DNA of 64,000 nucleotides from Gordonia hydrophobica NBRC 16057 (GTDB taxonomy: Bacteria; Actinomycetota; Actinomycetes; Mycobacteriales; Mycobacteriaceae), in NCBI RefSeq assembly GCF_001592365.1, contig NZ_BCWU01000002.1, positions 372,001 through 436,000 of the forward strand, written 5' to 3'. The translations under genes and the position numbers were made by a program. This document shows, piece after piece, positions 7,659 to 17,200 of the stretch (positions within the stretch are counted from its first letter, which is position 1; every line of letters starts with the position of its first letter). The notes below the pieces were generated by a model. That model was not told the origin of the DNA and did not search any database. It saw only the letters and a list, made by a program, of their open reading frames with translations.

Positions 7659-9857
7659 TCACTTCGTGACGAGGTTCTCGTTCGTCAGCTTCTCGACGCC
7701 CGAGTCCGCCTTCTCGACCAGCGAGGCCGGCGGCTCGAAGTGAGCACCGTACTTGGAGGCGAGGTCGCGTGCGCGGGCGACGAAGCCCTTCAGACCGCCC
7801 TCGTACTGGTTGATGTACTGCACGACGCCACCGGTCCACGCCGGGAAGCCGATGCCGAAGATCGAGCCGATGTTGGCGTCCTCTACCGAGGTCAGCACGC
7901 CCTCGTCGAAGCACTTCACGGTCTCGAGCGCCTCGGCGAAGAGCATGCGCTCCTTCAGGTCCTCGAGCGGCATCTCGGCCGAGCCCGACTTGAAGTTCTC
8001 CCGCACGCCCGGCCAGATCAGACCGCGCTTGCCGTCGGTGTAGTCGTAGAAGCCTGCACCGTCCTTCTTCGACGTGCGGCCCAGCTCCACCATCTTGTCG
8101 ATGACGTCGTACGAGCCGTGCGCCGGGAACTCGGTGCCCGCGGCCTCGGCGGCGGCCTTGCTCTCCTTGCGGATCTTCTGCATCAGGGTGAGCGTCAGCT
8201 CGTCCGACAGCTGCAGCGGCGGAGCCGGGTAGCCGGCCTGGCTGCCCGCCTGCTCGATGAACGCAGGCTCGATGCCCTCACCGACGGCCGCGATCGCCTC
8301 GTTGATGAAGGTGCCGATGACGCGCGAGGTGAAGAAGCCGCGGCTGTCGTTGACGACGATCGGCGTCTTGCGGATCTGCAGGGTGTAGTCGATGACCTTG
8401 GCGAGCACCTCGTCCTTGGTCTTCTCACCGCAGATGATCTCCACCAGCGGCATCTTGTCGACCGGCGAGAAGAAGTGGATGCCGATGAAGTCCTCGGGGC
8501 GGTTGACGCCCTCGGCCAGACCGGTGATCGGCAGCGTCGAGGTGTTGGAGCCGAGCACCGCGTCGGGCTCGACGATGTCCTGGATCTCCTGGAAGACCTT
8601 GTTCTTGACCTCGACCGACTCGAACGCCGCCTCGATCACGAAGTCGACGCCCGCGAAGTCCTGCGGGTCGACGGTCGGCGTGATGCGGGCGAGCAGCGCG
8701 TCGCTGCGCTCCTGCGTGGTCTTGCCGCGCGAGAGAGCCTTCTCTTCGAGCTTCTCCGAGTAGCCCTTGCCGCGCTTGGCCGCCTCGATGTCGATGTCCT
8801 TGAGGACCACCTCGATGCCCGCCTTGGCCGAGACGTAGGCGATCGCGGCGCCCATCATGCCCGCGCCGATGACGCCGACCTTCTTGGCCTGGTACTTCTC
8901 GAAGCCGTCGGGGCGCGAGCCGCCGCCGTTGATGTGCTGGAGGTCGAAGAAGAACGCCTTGATCATGTTCTGGGCAACCTGACCGGTCACCAGCGAGACG
9001 AAGTAGCGGGTCTCGACCAGGTCGGCGGTGTCGATGTCGACGTAGGCGCCTTCGATCGCAGCGGCCATGATGGCGCGCGGCGCAGGCATGTTGGCGCCCT
9101 TGATCTGCTTGCGCAGCAGCGCCGGGAAGGCGGGCAGGTTCGCTGCCATCGCCGGGTTGGTCGGTGCGCCGCCCGGGATCTTGTAGCCCTTGACGTCGAA
9201 CGGCTGCTGAGCCTCCGGGTTCGCCTTGATCCAGGCCTTGGCGGCGGGGACCAGATCGTCGATAGATGCGACGACCTCGTGGACCAGGCCGATCTCCTTG
9301 GCCTTGGTCGGGTTGAGTCGCGGGCCCTGCAGCAGAACGCCCATGAGCGCCTGCTGGATGCCGAGGAGTCGGACGGTGCGGACCACGCCGCCGCCGCCGG
9401 GGAGCAGGCCGAGGGTCACCTCGGGAAGGCCGACCACGGCGCCCTTCACGTCGGCGACCACACGGTAGTGGCAGTGGAGGGCGATCTCGAGACCGCCGCC
9501 GAGCGCCGCACCGTTGATGGCTGCGACGACCGGCTTGCCGAGGGTCTCCAGCCGACGAAGGACGGCCTTCATCGAGTTGGTGCTGGAGTTGATCGCCGTG
9601 GCCAGTTCTTCCTTGGTCTGGTCGGCGGGCGGGTTGGTCATGTCCTTGAGGTCGCCGCCGGCGAAGAAGGTCTTCTTCGCCGAGGTCAGCACGACACCGG
9701 TGATGTCGTCCTTCTCCGCCTCCAGGCGGTCGACGGTCGCGGCCATCGCCGCCATGTAGGTGGCGTTCATGGTGTTGGCGCCCTGGTTGGGGTCGTCCAT
9801 GGTGAGGATGACGACGCCGTCGGCGTCCTTCTCCCACGCGATCATGTTGTCAGTCAT
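7659..9857 (-). CDS. fadB: fatty-acid oxidation multifunctional protein: enoyl-CoA hydratase / 3-hydroxyacyl-CoA dehydrogenase
   Basis: This 732-residue protein carries an N-terminal crotonase domain with both catalytic glutamates in place (Glu124 in GGGLEIAL; Glu146 in LPEVTLGLLPGGGG), then an NAD-binding domain with VIGAGMMG at 329-336 and the 3-hydroxyacyl-CoA dehydrogenase motif HFFSPVDKMPLVEII near residue 465. It hydrates enoyl-CoA and oxidises 3-hydroxyacyl-CoA. It lies 33 bases after fadA on the same strand, so the two form the classic trifunctional beta-oxidation unit, which would degrade fatty acids made from alkanes by the AlkB system. Confidence 0.95.
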   Translation of the reverse strand: MTDNMIAWEKDADGVVILTMDDPNQGANTMNATYMAAMAATVDRLEAEKDDITGVVLTSAKKTFFAGGDLKDMTNPPADQTKEELATAINSSTNSMKAVLRRLETLGKPVVAAINGAALGGGLEIALHCHYRVVADVKGAVVGLPEVTLGLLPGGGGVVRTVRLLGIQQALMGVLLQGPRLNPTKAKEIGLVHEVVASIDDLVPAAKAWIKANPEAQQPFDVKGYKIPGGAPTNPAMAANLPAFPALLRKQIKGANMPAPRAIMAAAIEGAYVDIDTADLVETRYFVSLVTGQVAQNMIKAFFFDLQHINGGGSRPDGFEKYQAKKVGVIGAGMMGAAIAYVSAKAGIEVVLKDIDIEAAKRGKGYSEKLEEKALSRGKTTQERSDALLARITPTVDPQDFAGVDFVIEAAFESVEVKNKVFQEIQDIVEPDAVLGSNTSTLPITGLAEGVNRPEDFIGIHFFSPVDKMPLVEIICGEKTKDEVLAKVIDYTLQIRKTPIVVNDSRGFFTSRVIGTFINEAIAAVGEGIEPAFIEQAGSQAGYPAPPLQLSDELTLTLMQKIRKESKAAAEAAGTEFPAHGSYDVIDKMVELGRTSKKDGAGFYDYTDGKRGLIWPGVRENFKSGSAEMPLEDLKERMLFAEALETVKCFDEGVLTSVEDANIGSIFGIGFPAWTGGVVQYINQYEGGLKGFVARARDLASKYGAHFEPPASLVEKADSGVEKLTNENLVTK

Positions 9858-9890
9858 GATGAAGTCTGTTTCCTTCTGGTTCCGGGGCGA

Positions 9891-11099
9891 TCAGAGACGC
9901 TCGATGATGGTCGCGACGCCCATGCCGCCGCCGATGCACAGGGTGATCAGGCCGTAGCGGCCGCCGACGCGCTCGAGCTCGTCGAGGGTGCTGCCCAGGA
10001 TCATCGCGCCGGTGGCGCCGAGGGGGTGTCCGAGCGCGATCGCGCCGCCGTTGATGTTGACCTTCTCGTGCGGAACGTTGAGGTCCTTCATCCACTTCAT
10101 GACGACCGACGCGAACGCCTCGTTGAGCTCGAAGACGTCGATGTCGTCGATGGTCAGGCCGGCCCGCTTGAGCGCGAGCTCGGTGGCCGGGGTGGGGCCG
10201 GTGAGCATGATCGACGGCTCCGAGCCGACCTCGCCGTAGGAGACGACGCGCGCCCGCGGGGTCAGGCCGTTGCGCTTGCCCGCCTCTTCGCTGCCGACCA
10301 GGACCAGGCCCGATCCGTCGACGATGCCGGAGCTGTTGCCGCCGGTGTGGACGTGGTTGACCTTCTCCACGTTCGGGTACTTCTGCCGGATGACGTCGTC
10401 GAAGCCTGCCATGTCGGCGAGGCCCTGGAAGGCGGGCTTCAGCTTGCCGAGGCTCTCGACGGTGGTGCCGGGGCGACGGTGCTCGTCGTTGTCGAGCAGG
10501 GTGACGCCGTTGATGTCCTTGACCGGGATGATCGACTTGGCGAACCGACCCTCGTCCCACGCCTGCGCGGCGCGACGCTGCGACTCGGCGGCGTAGGTGT
10601 CCACGTCCTCACGCGAGAAGCCCTCGATCGTCGCGATCGTGTCGGCGCCGATGCCCTGCGGGTTGATGTAGTAGTCGTACGCGGTGGCCGGGTCGGTGAA
10701 CAGGGCACCGCCGTCGCTGCCCATCGGCACGCGCGACATCGACTCCACGCCACCGGCGAGGACCAGGTCGTCGAACTCCGACTTGACCTTGGCGGCGGCC
10801 AAGTTCACAGCTTCCAGGCCCGACGAGCAGAAGCGGTTGATCTGCGTTCCGGGAACGGTCTCGCCGAGACCCGAGACGATCGCTGCCGTACGCGCGATGA
10901 CCGCGCCCTGCTCACCGACCGGCGACACGACTCCCAGGATGAGGTCGTTGATCTGCTTCGGGTCGAGATCGCCGTGACGGGCGAGAAGTCCGTCGATCAG
11001 ACCGGAGACGAGGTCGATCGGCTTGACGCTGTGCAGCGAGCCTCCACGCTGCTTGCCACGGGGCGTACGCACAGCCTCGTAGATAAATGCTTCGGACAC
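9891..11099 (-). CDS. fadA: acetyl-CoA C-acyltransferase (3-ketoacyl-CoA thiolase)
   Basis: This 402-residue thiolase has the acyl-accepting Cys91 ([11 protein letters not shown]), the GHPLGATG His near residue 358 and the C-terminal base Cys388 (CIGGGMG). It cleaves 3-ketoacyl-CoA with CoA to acetyl-CoA and a shortened acyl-CoA. GTG 11099 is chosen because AAGGAA lies 6-7 bases upstream; an upstream in-frame start at 11114 has no such site. It precedes fadB in an operon and is divergent from the tandem TetR gene, which may control it. Confidence 0.95.
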   Translation of the reverse strand: MSEAFIYEAVRTPRGKQRGGSLHSVKPIDLVSGLIDGLLARHGDLDPKQINDLILGVVSPVGEQGAVIARTAAIVSGLGETVPGTQINRFCSSGLEAVNLAAAKVKSEFDDLVLAGGVESMSRVPMGSDGGALFTDPATAYDYYINPQGIGADTIATIEGFSREDVDTYAAESQRRAAQAWDEGRFAKSIIPVKDINGVTLLDNDEHRRPGTTVESLGKLKPAFQGLADMAGFDDVIRQKYPNVEKVNHVHTGGNSSGIVDGSGLVLVGSEEAGKRNGLTPRARVVSYGEVGSEPSIMLTGPTPATELALKRAGLTIDDIDVFELNEAFASVVMKWMKDLNVPHEKVNINGGAIALGHPLGATGAMILGSTLDELERVGGRYGLITLCIGGGMGVATIIERL

Positions 11100-11117
11100 A
11101 GGTGTTCCTTTCACACG

Positions 11118-11131
11118 AACCGATTGTGGTT
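11118..11131. promoter_or_regulatory. inverted repeat between fadA and the tandem TetR gene
   Basis: AACC and GGTT arms 6 bases apart lie 19-32 bases upstream of the fadA start in the 127-bp divergent region. The gap also contains an AT-rich stretch and the short palindrome AATGGTCATT at 11174-11183. These are plausible operators for the divergent regulator, but neither is long enough to be convincing alone. Confidence 0.3.
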
Positions 11132-11226
11132 ACAGATCATAGGCTAACGCGTCATAACTTATTTGGCTATACCCAATGGTCATTGCCACTCGACAGTCCA
11201 TCGAAATGAGCTATGGTCGTATCACC

Positions 11227-12417
11227 ATGACACGCTCGAAGCAGGCCGGGACTCCGCGTCCGGCGAACCGGAAAAGGCAGCTGATCGATCACAGCGCGCA
11301 GCTGTTCCTTCAGCACGGGTACCCCCAAGTGTCCATGGCCGACATCGCCCGGGCAGCCGGTGTCACCGCCCCTTCGCTGTATCGTCATTTCGCCGACAAG
11401 CAGGCGTTGCTCTACGCCGCAGTCCTCGCCGGCGTCGACGGTCTGCAGGCCGGTACCGACACCGCGCTCGCCGCGGCCGACGGCGATCGGCACGCATTCA
11501 TCGCATCAGTCTGCGGATCCATGGCGCGCAGGCAGAACGCGTCGACGCTCTGGCGCTGGACCGGGACCTATCTCACTCCGGAGCAGAATCGCGAGGTGGT
11601 CAAAGGAACCCGCGTCGCACTCGCGCAGTGGGCGGACCTGTTGTTCACCGACCGCGAGTTGCTCGATTGGGAACAGCGCCAACTGGTCTGGACCATGTTG
11701 AGCGTCGTGGGGAGCCTGTCAGTGCATCGTGCACGACTGCCTGCGGCCCAGGCCGTGCGTGAACTGACGGCGGCCGCGGAGCGACTCGTCGAACTCACTC
11801 CGTCGCTCGCCACCGACCTGCGGGTGCCGCCGCCCATCGATGTCCCCGGCGACGACCGGCGCACCGAGATCCTCGACGCCGCCGCCGAGTTGTTCTCCGC
11901 GCGAGGCTACGGCCCGGTGACCGTCGACGAGATCGGCGCGGCCGTCGGCATCACCGGCCCCAGTGTGTACAAGCACTTTCCGTCGAAGGCCGCGATCCTC
12001 ATCGAGATCGGTCGACGCAGCGGCGCCCGCCTGGAGGTCGGTGTGATGGCCGCGTACGCGGCCGGTTCCGACGACGCCGATCGGCTGGCGCTGATGGTCG
12101 ACTCGTACGTCGCCACCATCACCTCGATCCCCGATCTCTCGGTCTCGTTCAACAACGCGTCCGCGCTGTCCGGCGACCCGTCGTCCCGGGAACTGATCGA
12201 CATCCAGCGCCGTTACGTCATGCGCTGGATCTCGCTGCTCACCGCGATCCACGGCATCGGCGAGGCCGAGGCCGCGGTCGCGGTCCATGCCGCGTTGTCG
12301 ATGGTGAACGACGCCGTGCGCGTGCGGAGAGGGGTCGAGAGGCCCGACTTCCCGGCGCAGATGGCGTATCTGATGCGGGGCGTGCTGGGGCTGTCACCGT
12401 CGCCCGACCAGCCGTAG
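11227..12417 (+). CDS. tandem TetR-family regulator (two TetR units in one chain)
   Basis: The protein (396 residues from ATG 11227) contains two complete TetR DNA-binding regions. The first is at about residues 34-55 (VSMADIARAAGVTAPSLYRHF) and the second at about 228-250 (VTVDEIGAAVGITGPSVYKHF), each followed by a helical ligand-binding region. Ordinary TetR proteins are about 200 residues and dimerise, so one chain may act like a fused dimer. Upstream ATG codons at 11176 and 11206 are possible, but none has a clear ribosome site. It is divergent from fadAB, which makes it a candidate fatty-acid-responsive repressor; the ligand is unknown. Confidence 0.8.
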   Translation: MTRSKQAGTPRPANRKRQLIDHSAQLFLQHGYPQVSMADIARAAGVTAPSLYRHFADKQALLYAAVLAGVDGLQAGTDTALAAADGDRHAFIASVCGSMARRQNASTLWRWTGTYLTPEQNREVVKGTRVALAQWADLLFTDRELLDWEQRQLVWTMLSVVGSLSVHRARLPAAQAVRELTAAAERLVELTPSLATDLRVPPPIDVPGDDRRTEILDAAAELFSARGYGPVTVDEIGAAVGITGPSVYKHFPSKAAILIEIGRRSGARLEVGVMAAYAAGSDDADRLALMVDSYVATITSIPDLSVSFNNASALSGDPSSRELIDIQRRYVMRWISLLTAIHGIGEAEAAVAVHAALSMVNDAVRVRRGVERPDFPAQMAYLMRGVLGLSPSPDQP

Positions 12418-12465
12418 CCACCCGTAGCCGCCCCGTCGGCGTCGCCGACTCGATAGCGTGAGCGC

Positions 12466-13374
12466 ATGATTGTGCCACGGCATGACGCCACGTATTCGCG
12501 CAATGAACTCATCGCCGCGATCGGCGTCGACCAGACCTACGGCGAGAAGATCTGGACCGCCTTCGGTTTCGGACGTCAGAAGTCCGACGCCAAGCTGTTC
12601 ACCGACGACGACGTGGAGGCGTTCCGCCTGTTCGCGCGCGGGGCGGCCGTCGTCGACGAGTCCGCGCAGATAGCGACGGCGCGAACCATCGGACTGTCAC
12701 TGGCCCGATTGGCCGATTGGCAGGCCGACCAACTCCTCGAGTTCTCCGAGAATCCCGACGTGACCTGGACGCTCGACGAGATGGCCAAGGCGCTCAGCCG
12801 CATCCAGCGGCTCGTCTGGCGGATCCACCTGTCGATCGCACTGGAAGGCAGCCGATCGTCGCACACCGGTCACGACGACCACGACGACTGGACCACCACG
12901 GTCGGCTTCGTCGACCTCGTGGGATACACCAGCCTCTCGCGGCAGCTCGACCACCGCGAGCTCAACGAGCTGATCACGAGTTTCGAGCATGCCGTCTCCA
13001 CCGTGATCACCATGCACGACGGGCAGGTGATCAAGACCCTGGGCGACGGCATCCTGTTCGCGAACAGCGACCCGATCCGAGCCGCCCGGACCGCACTCGC
13101 CATCGCTGACCTGAGCGGCGTCCCGCCGCTTCCCCAGTTGCGCATCGGCATCGCCGAAGGCGAGGTCCTCGCCCGCCTCGGCGACGTCTTCGGCGAGCCG
13201 GTCAACATCGCGGCCCGGCTCTGCGGATCGGCGCGCCCGGGGACGATCCTGATCGACGACAACATGGCCGCGGCCATCGACGACGACGAGCGATTCCGAG
13301 TCCGCAGCATCGCCCCGCTCAGCGTCCGCGGCTATCGACGCCTGCGCGCGAGCACCCTGTCGCGGCCGAAATAG
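12466..13374 (+). CDS. class III adenylate cyclase with an N-terminal regulatory domain
   Basis: This 302-residue protein has a helical N-terminal domain (1-140) and a class III cyclase domain. Key residues are visible: metal ligands Asp150 (GFVDLVGYT) and Asp194 (KTLGDG), adenine-selecting Lys190 and Asp240, and transition-state Asn247 and Arg251 (VNIAARLC). This set predicts cAMP production. The layout resembles mycobacterial cyclases such as Rv1264 and Rv2212, whose N-terminal domains tune activity. TAGCGT at 12454-12459 lies 6 bases before ATG, suggesting a leaderless mRNA. A candidate cyclic-nucleotide phosphodiesterase is encoded at 44896. Confidence 0.88.
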   Translation: MIVPRHDATYSRNELIAAIGVDQTYGEKIWTAFGFGRQKSDAKLFTDDDVEAFRLFARGAAVVDESAQIATARTIGLSLARLADWQADQLLEFSENPDVTWTLDEMAKALSRIQRLVWRIHLSIALEGSRSSHTGHDDHDDWTTTVGFVDLVGYTSLSRQLDHRELNELITSFEHAVSTVITMHDGQVIKTLGDGILFANSDPIRAARTALAIADLSGVPPLPQLRIGIAEGEVLARLGDVFGEPVNIAARLCGSARPGTILIDDNMAAAIDDDERFRVRSIAPLSVRGYRRLRASTLSRPK

Positions 13375-13462
13375 TCGAGATCGGTTGACCGCGATCGCTC
13401 GACCGGACGATAGAACCGGAACCCGGCACAACCACTGAGGTGTCGGAGGTACGTTCCACAAG

Positions 13463-15502
13463 GTGACTGTTGCATCGCTCAACGAAGTGGGAACATCGTC
13501 GCCGACCGACGGCATGCGGCTGTCCAAGGGTGCCAACCTCACCCTCGCCTCCGCCGACAGCAGCGCGGAGACGATCACCGTGACCGTCGAGGTCACCGCT
13601 GACCACGATCTCACCACAGACACCAGCGTGCTTCTCCTCGGCCACGACGGCCGAGTCCGGTCCAGTGACGATCTGGTCTTCTACAACCAGGCGAGCGGAG
13701 CCGACGGCAGCGTCCGCCTGCTCGACCGCATCGACGCAGGCGACGGGCCGACGAGCGACGCCATCGAGATCGATCTCGCGCGCATCCCGGCCGATGTCGA
13801 GCGGATCGTGATCGGAGCCAGCATCGACGACATCGAGCGAACGTTCGGCGATGTGCGCGATGCCACGCTCATCGTCTCCACCGATGCGGGCACCGTCGCC
13901 CGGTATCCGATCGACGGGCTGACCGCTGAGCGGGCACTGGTGTTCGGCGAGGTCTATCGTCGCCACGCGGACTGGAAGCTCCGCGCCGTCGGGCAGGGTT
14001 ACGCGGGCGGTCTGGCCGCACTGGTGACAGAGTTCGGCGTCGAGGTGGACGCCGACGACGGCGTCGACCCCGATGCGGGACCCGAGGGAGCCGAGCCTTC
14101 CACCCTGGAGCCTTCTACCCCCGACTCGCCCGTCACCGATTCGTCCACCACTGAGTCGTCCACCACCGGGGAACCTGCGCCGGAGTCGGCGAATGTGCAG
14201 ATCAAGAGGACGCGGCGCGCTGTGAAGCTGCCGAAGGACTGGACCCAGCGCACCAGCCCGTACCTCGCGGTCCCGGCGGAGAAGCTGCCGTACCACCGGG
14301 CCGGGCTGTTTCCCGCGGTCCATGCGAAGACCTCGGTCAATCACGAGCAGCGGGCCACGTCGATCCTGCTCGCGACGATGGAGATCGTCCGTGAGTTCGG
14401 ACGCGCAGTTCTGGGCCAGGTCGGAGCTCCCGGCGGTCGAATCGAGTCGTTCGTCGAACCGGAGTTCACCGTGAACGGCGCACAGGCGCGCCCCGACGGA
14501 TTGATTCGCGTGACTCGCGGCGCGAGCGTCTGGACGGCACTGGTCGAGGTCAAGATCGGCGGCCGCCGACTCGACGCGGCGCAGGTGAACACCTATCTCA
14601 CCGTCGCGAAGGCGAACCGCTTCGACGCCGTGATCACCATCAGTCCCGATCTGACACCCGCCTCGGGCGACTGGCCGGTGGATCCCGACCCGAAGCTCAT
14701 CAAGTCGGTGCAGCTCCACCACATCGCGTGGGAGGAGGTGATCGCCGCTGCGTCGATCACGCTCCAGCACACCGGCATCGGGAATCGAGAACGCAGTCGA
14801 GTACTTCACGAGTTCCTCACCTACGCAGTCCATCCGGCCAGCGGCATGCAGGTGTTCGACGACATGGGCACCCACTGGGTTCGGGTGCGCGATGCGGTGA
14901 AGACCCGGACCATCAGCCCGACGGACTCGGCGACGAACGAGGTCGGAGAGAACTTCGACCGCCTCACGCGGCACACGTCGCTCGTCTTGTCGGCGCTGCT
15001 CGGCCAACGGGTGCAGGCGATCCCGCCCGCCGAACACAAGGACGCCGTCAGTCGTGCACGGCAGCTCGCCGACTCCGGCCGACTGTTCGGCACCCTCCGC
15101 ACCGCAGGCCTCGTCGGCCCCGTCGTCATCGAGGCCGACCTCGCCCGCGATCGCGCCATCTGCGCCGTCACCGTCGCCGCGCCGCGCGACGGCCGTCCCC
15201 TCACCCACGTGAATTGGCTGCTCCGCCAGCTCACCGACGTCGGTCCGCGCACTCGGATCGTTGCACACCATGCAGGAACGCGAGACACGACCGCAGTTCT
15301 GCTCGGCAAGGCCCTCGAGGATCCGACCGTCCTGGTTCCCGCCGACGGCCGCAGCATCCGCGAGTTCACGGTCTCTGCGGACAAGTCGACGGGGACCAAA
15401 CGGGCCGGCTCGTCGGGCGGATTCGCCACCACCGTCACGGCGTTCGTCCTCGAGTTCTACGACGAGATCGCCTGCGTCCTCAAGGCTCCCACGCGGTCGT
15501 GA
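13463..15502 (+). CDS. TerD-domain protein fused to a PD-(D/E)XK nuclease-like domain
   Basis: This 679-residue protein starts with a TerD domain (about 15-195: SKGANLTL, SSDDLVFYNQ, ALVFGEVYRR, WKLRAVGQGYAGGL), as in tellurite/stress proteins that bind Ca through Asp residues. An acidic Ser/Thr/Pro linker (196-245) follows. Residues 290-390 contain an early Glu295, PDG at 344-346, EVK at 362-364 and Gln374, which matches the PD-(D/E)XK nuclease signature in order and spacing. The last 220 residues are unassigned. GTG 13463 is the only good start; GGAGG lies 13 bases upstream, farther than usual. It ends 18 bases from the convergent MFS gene. A stress-linked or defensive nuclease is possible. 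Confidence 0.75.
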   Translation: MTVASLNEVGTSSPTDGMRLSKGANLTLASADSSAETITVTVEVTADHDLTTDTSVLLLGHDGRVRSSDDLVFYNQASGADGSVRLLDRIDAGDGPTSDAIEIDLARIPADVERIVIGASIDDIERTFGDVRDATLIVSTDAGTVARYPIDGLTAERALVFGEVYRRHADWKLRAVGQGYAGGLAALVTEFGVEVDADDGVDPDAGPEGAEPSTLEPSTPDSPVTDSSTTESSTTGEPAPESANVQIKRTRRAVKLPKDWTQRTSPYLAVPAEKLPYHRAGLFPAVHAKTSVNHEQRATSILLATMEIVREFGRAVLGQVGAPGGRIESFVEPEFTVNGAQARPDGLIRVTRGASVWTALVEVKIGGRRLDAAQVNTYLTVAKANRFDAVITISPDLTPASGDWPVDPDPKLIKSVQLHHIAWEEVIAAASITLQHTGIGNRERSRVLHEFLTYAVHPASGMQVFDDMGTHWVRVRDAVKTRTISPTDSATNEVGENFDRLTRHTSLVLSALLGQRVQAIPPAEHKDAVSRARQLADSGRLFGTLRTAGLVGPVVIEADLARDRAICAVTVAAPRDGRPLTHVNWLLRQLTDVGPRTRIVAHHAGTRDTTAVLLGKALEDPTVLVPADGRSIREFTVSADKSTGTKRAGSSGGFATTVTAFVLEFYDEIACVLKAPTRS

Positions 15503-15520
15503 GCACGCGCCGGTCCTGCC

Positions 15521-17002
15521 TCAGCCGACCTTGACCGTCTCGACCTCCGCGGCCGTCTCGGACGCGACGTCGAGCACTTCACCGTGATCGGGCTGTCGCG
15601 GGATCACCGCGGTCACCGCGAAGGCCAGCACTGCGGCACCGCCCGCGATCAGCATGATGGTGGTGAATGCGCTGCCGCTGGCGAACTCGCGGCCCATGAG
15701 ATCGACGGTCATCTGCGCGACGACCACGCCGGAGATCGCCGAGGCGAACGAGGTTCCGAGCGACCGCATGAGCGTGTTGAAGCTGTTGGCCGCACCGGTC
15801 TGCGATGCGGGCACCGCACCCATGATCAGTGCGGGCATCGCGCCGTACGCCAGACCCGTTCCGATGCCGATGATGATGCCGATGAGCACCAGCTGCCACT
15901 CCGAGTGCAGGGCGAACGCACCGACGAAGTAGCCGACGGCGACGACGACGGCACCGCACATGAGGGTGATCTTGGGGCCGAAGGTGTTGGTGATGTACGA
16001 CGAGACGGGGGCTGCGACCAGCAGCATGATGCCCATCGGGGCCATCACCAGGCCGGCCATCAGCATGGAACCGCCCAGACCCGACCCGGTCTGTTCGGGA
16101 AGCTGAACCACCTGCGGAAACACCATCGACGTGGCGAACATCGCGAAGCCGAACGCCACCGACGCGATGTTGGTCAGCAGCACCTGCGGCCGAGCCGACA
16201 CCCGCAGGTCGACGATCGGGGCCTTGGTCCGCAGCTCCCACGCTCCCCAGACGCCGAACGCGATCACCGCGACGAGGAAGCAGGCGAGGGTGGTCGACGA
16301 GGTCCATCCCCACGTCGCACCCTTCGACACACCGAGGAGCAACGCCACCAACGCCGCCGACAGCGTCAGCGCGCCGGCGAAGTCGAATCCGCCGCCCGAG
16401 CGTGCGGGCGACTCCGGGACGACGAGCGTCACGACGACGAAGCTGACGACGCCGAGGATCGCCGACACCCAGAACAGCCAGTGCCACGACGCGTACTCGG
16501 CGATCACCGCGGCGATCGGCAGACCGAACGCGCCGCCGACGCCCAGCGATGCGCTCATCATCGCCACCGCGCCCGCAAGCTTCTCCTTCGGCAACACATC
16601 GCGCATCACGCTGATCCCGAGCGGGATCACACCGGCAGCGAGCCCCTGCAGGGTGCGTCCGACGATCATCGGCAGCACCGAGTCGCTCAGCGCACCGACC
16701 ACCGATCCCACCGTCATCAGCACGATGCTGACCAGCAGCATGCGCCGTTTGCCGAACATGTCGCCCAGCCGGCCCATGGTCGGCGTCGCGACCGCCGCGG
16801 CGAGCAGCGTCGCGGTGATGACCCACGCGGTGTCGTCGGCCTCGGCGTTCAAGTACTCCGGCAGGTGCGGGATGATCGGAATGACGAGCGTCTGCATCAG
16901 CGAGACGACGATTCCGGCCAACGCCAGCACGGCCACGACGGCGCCGGTCTTCGGCGGCGCCCCGCTCGGTGAGTTCACGGACATAACTTCTTCACTCCCC
17001 AT
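15521..17002 (-). CDS. MFS drug-exporter-like transporter (DHA2 type, about 14 membrane segments)
   Basis: This 493-residue protein has about 14 hydrophobic segments and the MFS loop motif GRLGDMFGKRRM between segments 2 and 3, with GRTLQGLAAG further on, as in EmrB/QacA proton-driven exporters. It probably exports a toxic or hydrophobic compound across the inner membrane. ATG 17002 and ATG 16984 are both possible, each with a purine-rich site upstream. It is divergent from a TetR gene, and two matching palindromes lie between them, which is the standard layout of a repressor controlling its exporter. Confidence 0.9.
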   Translation of the reverse strand: MGSEEVMSVNSPSGAPPKTGAVVAVLALAGIVVSLMQTLVIPIIPHLPEYLNAEADDTAWVITATLLAAAVATPTMGRLGDMFGKRRMLLVSIVLMTVGSVVGALSDSVLPMIVGRTLQGLAAGVIPLGISVMRDVLPKEKLAGAVAMMSASLGVGGAFGLPIAAVIAEYASWHWLFWVSAILGVVSFVVVTLVVPESPARSGGGFDFAGALTLSAALVALLLGVSKGATWGWTSSTTLACFLVAVIAFGVWGAWELRTKAPIVDLRVSARPQVLLTNIASVAFGFAMFATSMVFPQVVQLPEQTGSGLGGSMLMAGLVMAPMGIMLLVAAPVSSYITNTFGPKITLMCGAVVVAVGYFVGAFALHSEWQLVLIGIIIGIGTGLAYGAMPALIMGAVPASQTGAANSFNTLMRSLGTSFASAISGVVVAQMTVDLMGREFASGSAFTTIMLIAGGAAVLAFAVTAVIPRQPDHGEVLDVASETAAEVETVKVG

Positions 17003-17070
17003 GTTCAGGTCCTGATCGACACTGGTCGCATCGAGTGGTCACATCAACCGTCTCGGCCTGCCAGCCGACT

Positions 17071-17090
17071 AACCGGAGGCGGCTCCGGTT
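17071..17090. promoter_or_regulatory. operator 1 of the MFS/TetR divergent promoter
   Basis: AACCGGAGGCGGCTCCGGTT has 8-base arms (AACCGGAG/CTCCGGTT) and shares CGGAG...CTCCG with the second site 10 bases further on. The pair lies between the exporter and TetR start codons. Confidence 0.7.
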
Positions 17091-17100
17091 CGATACCTTA

Positions 17101-17120
17101 AAGCGGAGGACCCTCCGCTT
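17101..17120. promoter_or_regulatory. operator 2 of the MFS/TetR divergent promoter
   Basis: AAGCGGAGGACCCTCCGCTT is a palindrome with 9-base arms around AC. Its start is exactly 30 bases from the start of operator 1, about three helical turns, so two repressor dimers could bind the same face of the DNA. Confidence 0.72.
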
Positions 17121-17200
17121 GCAAGAGCGGGTGAATCAGATCACGCGGGTATGGTGACGCCAGGCGGCCCCGCGGAGGGCGTACCAGAAGGAGACGACCT

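Noticed and set aside
7740..11147. A very long plus-strand open frame opposite fadA-fadB
   Set aside because: It mirrors the codon pattern of the real minus-strand genes, is rich in Arg, Asp and Val, and has no domain or ribosome site. Long antisense frames are expected at this GC content.
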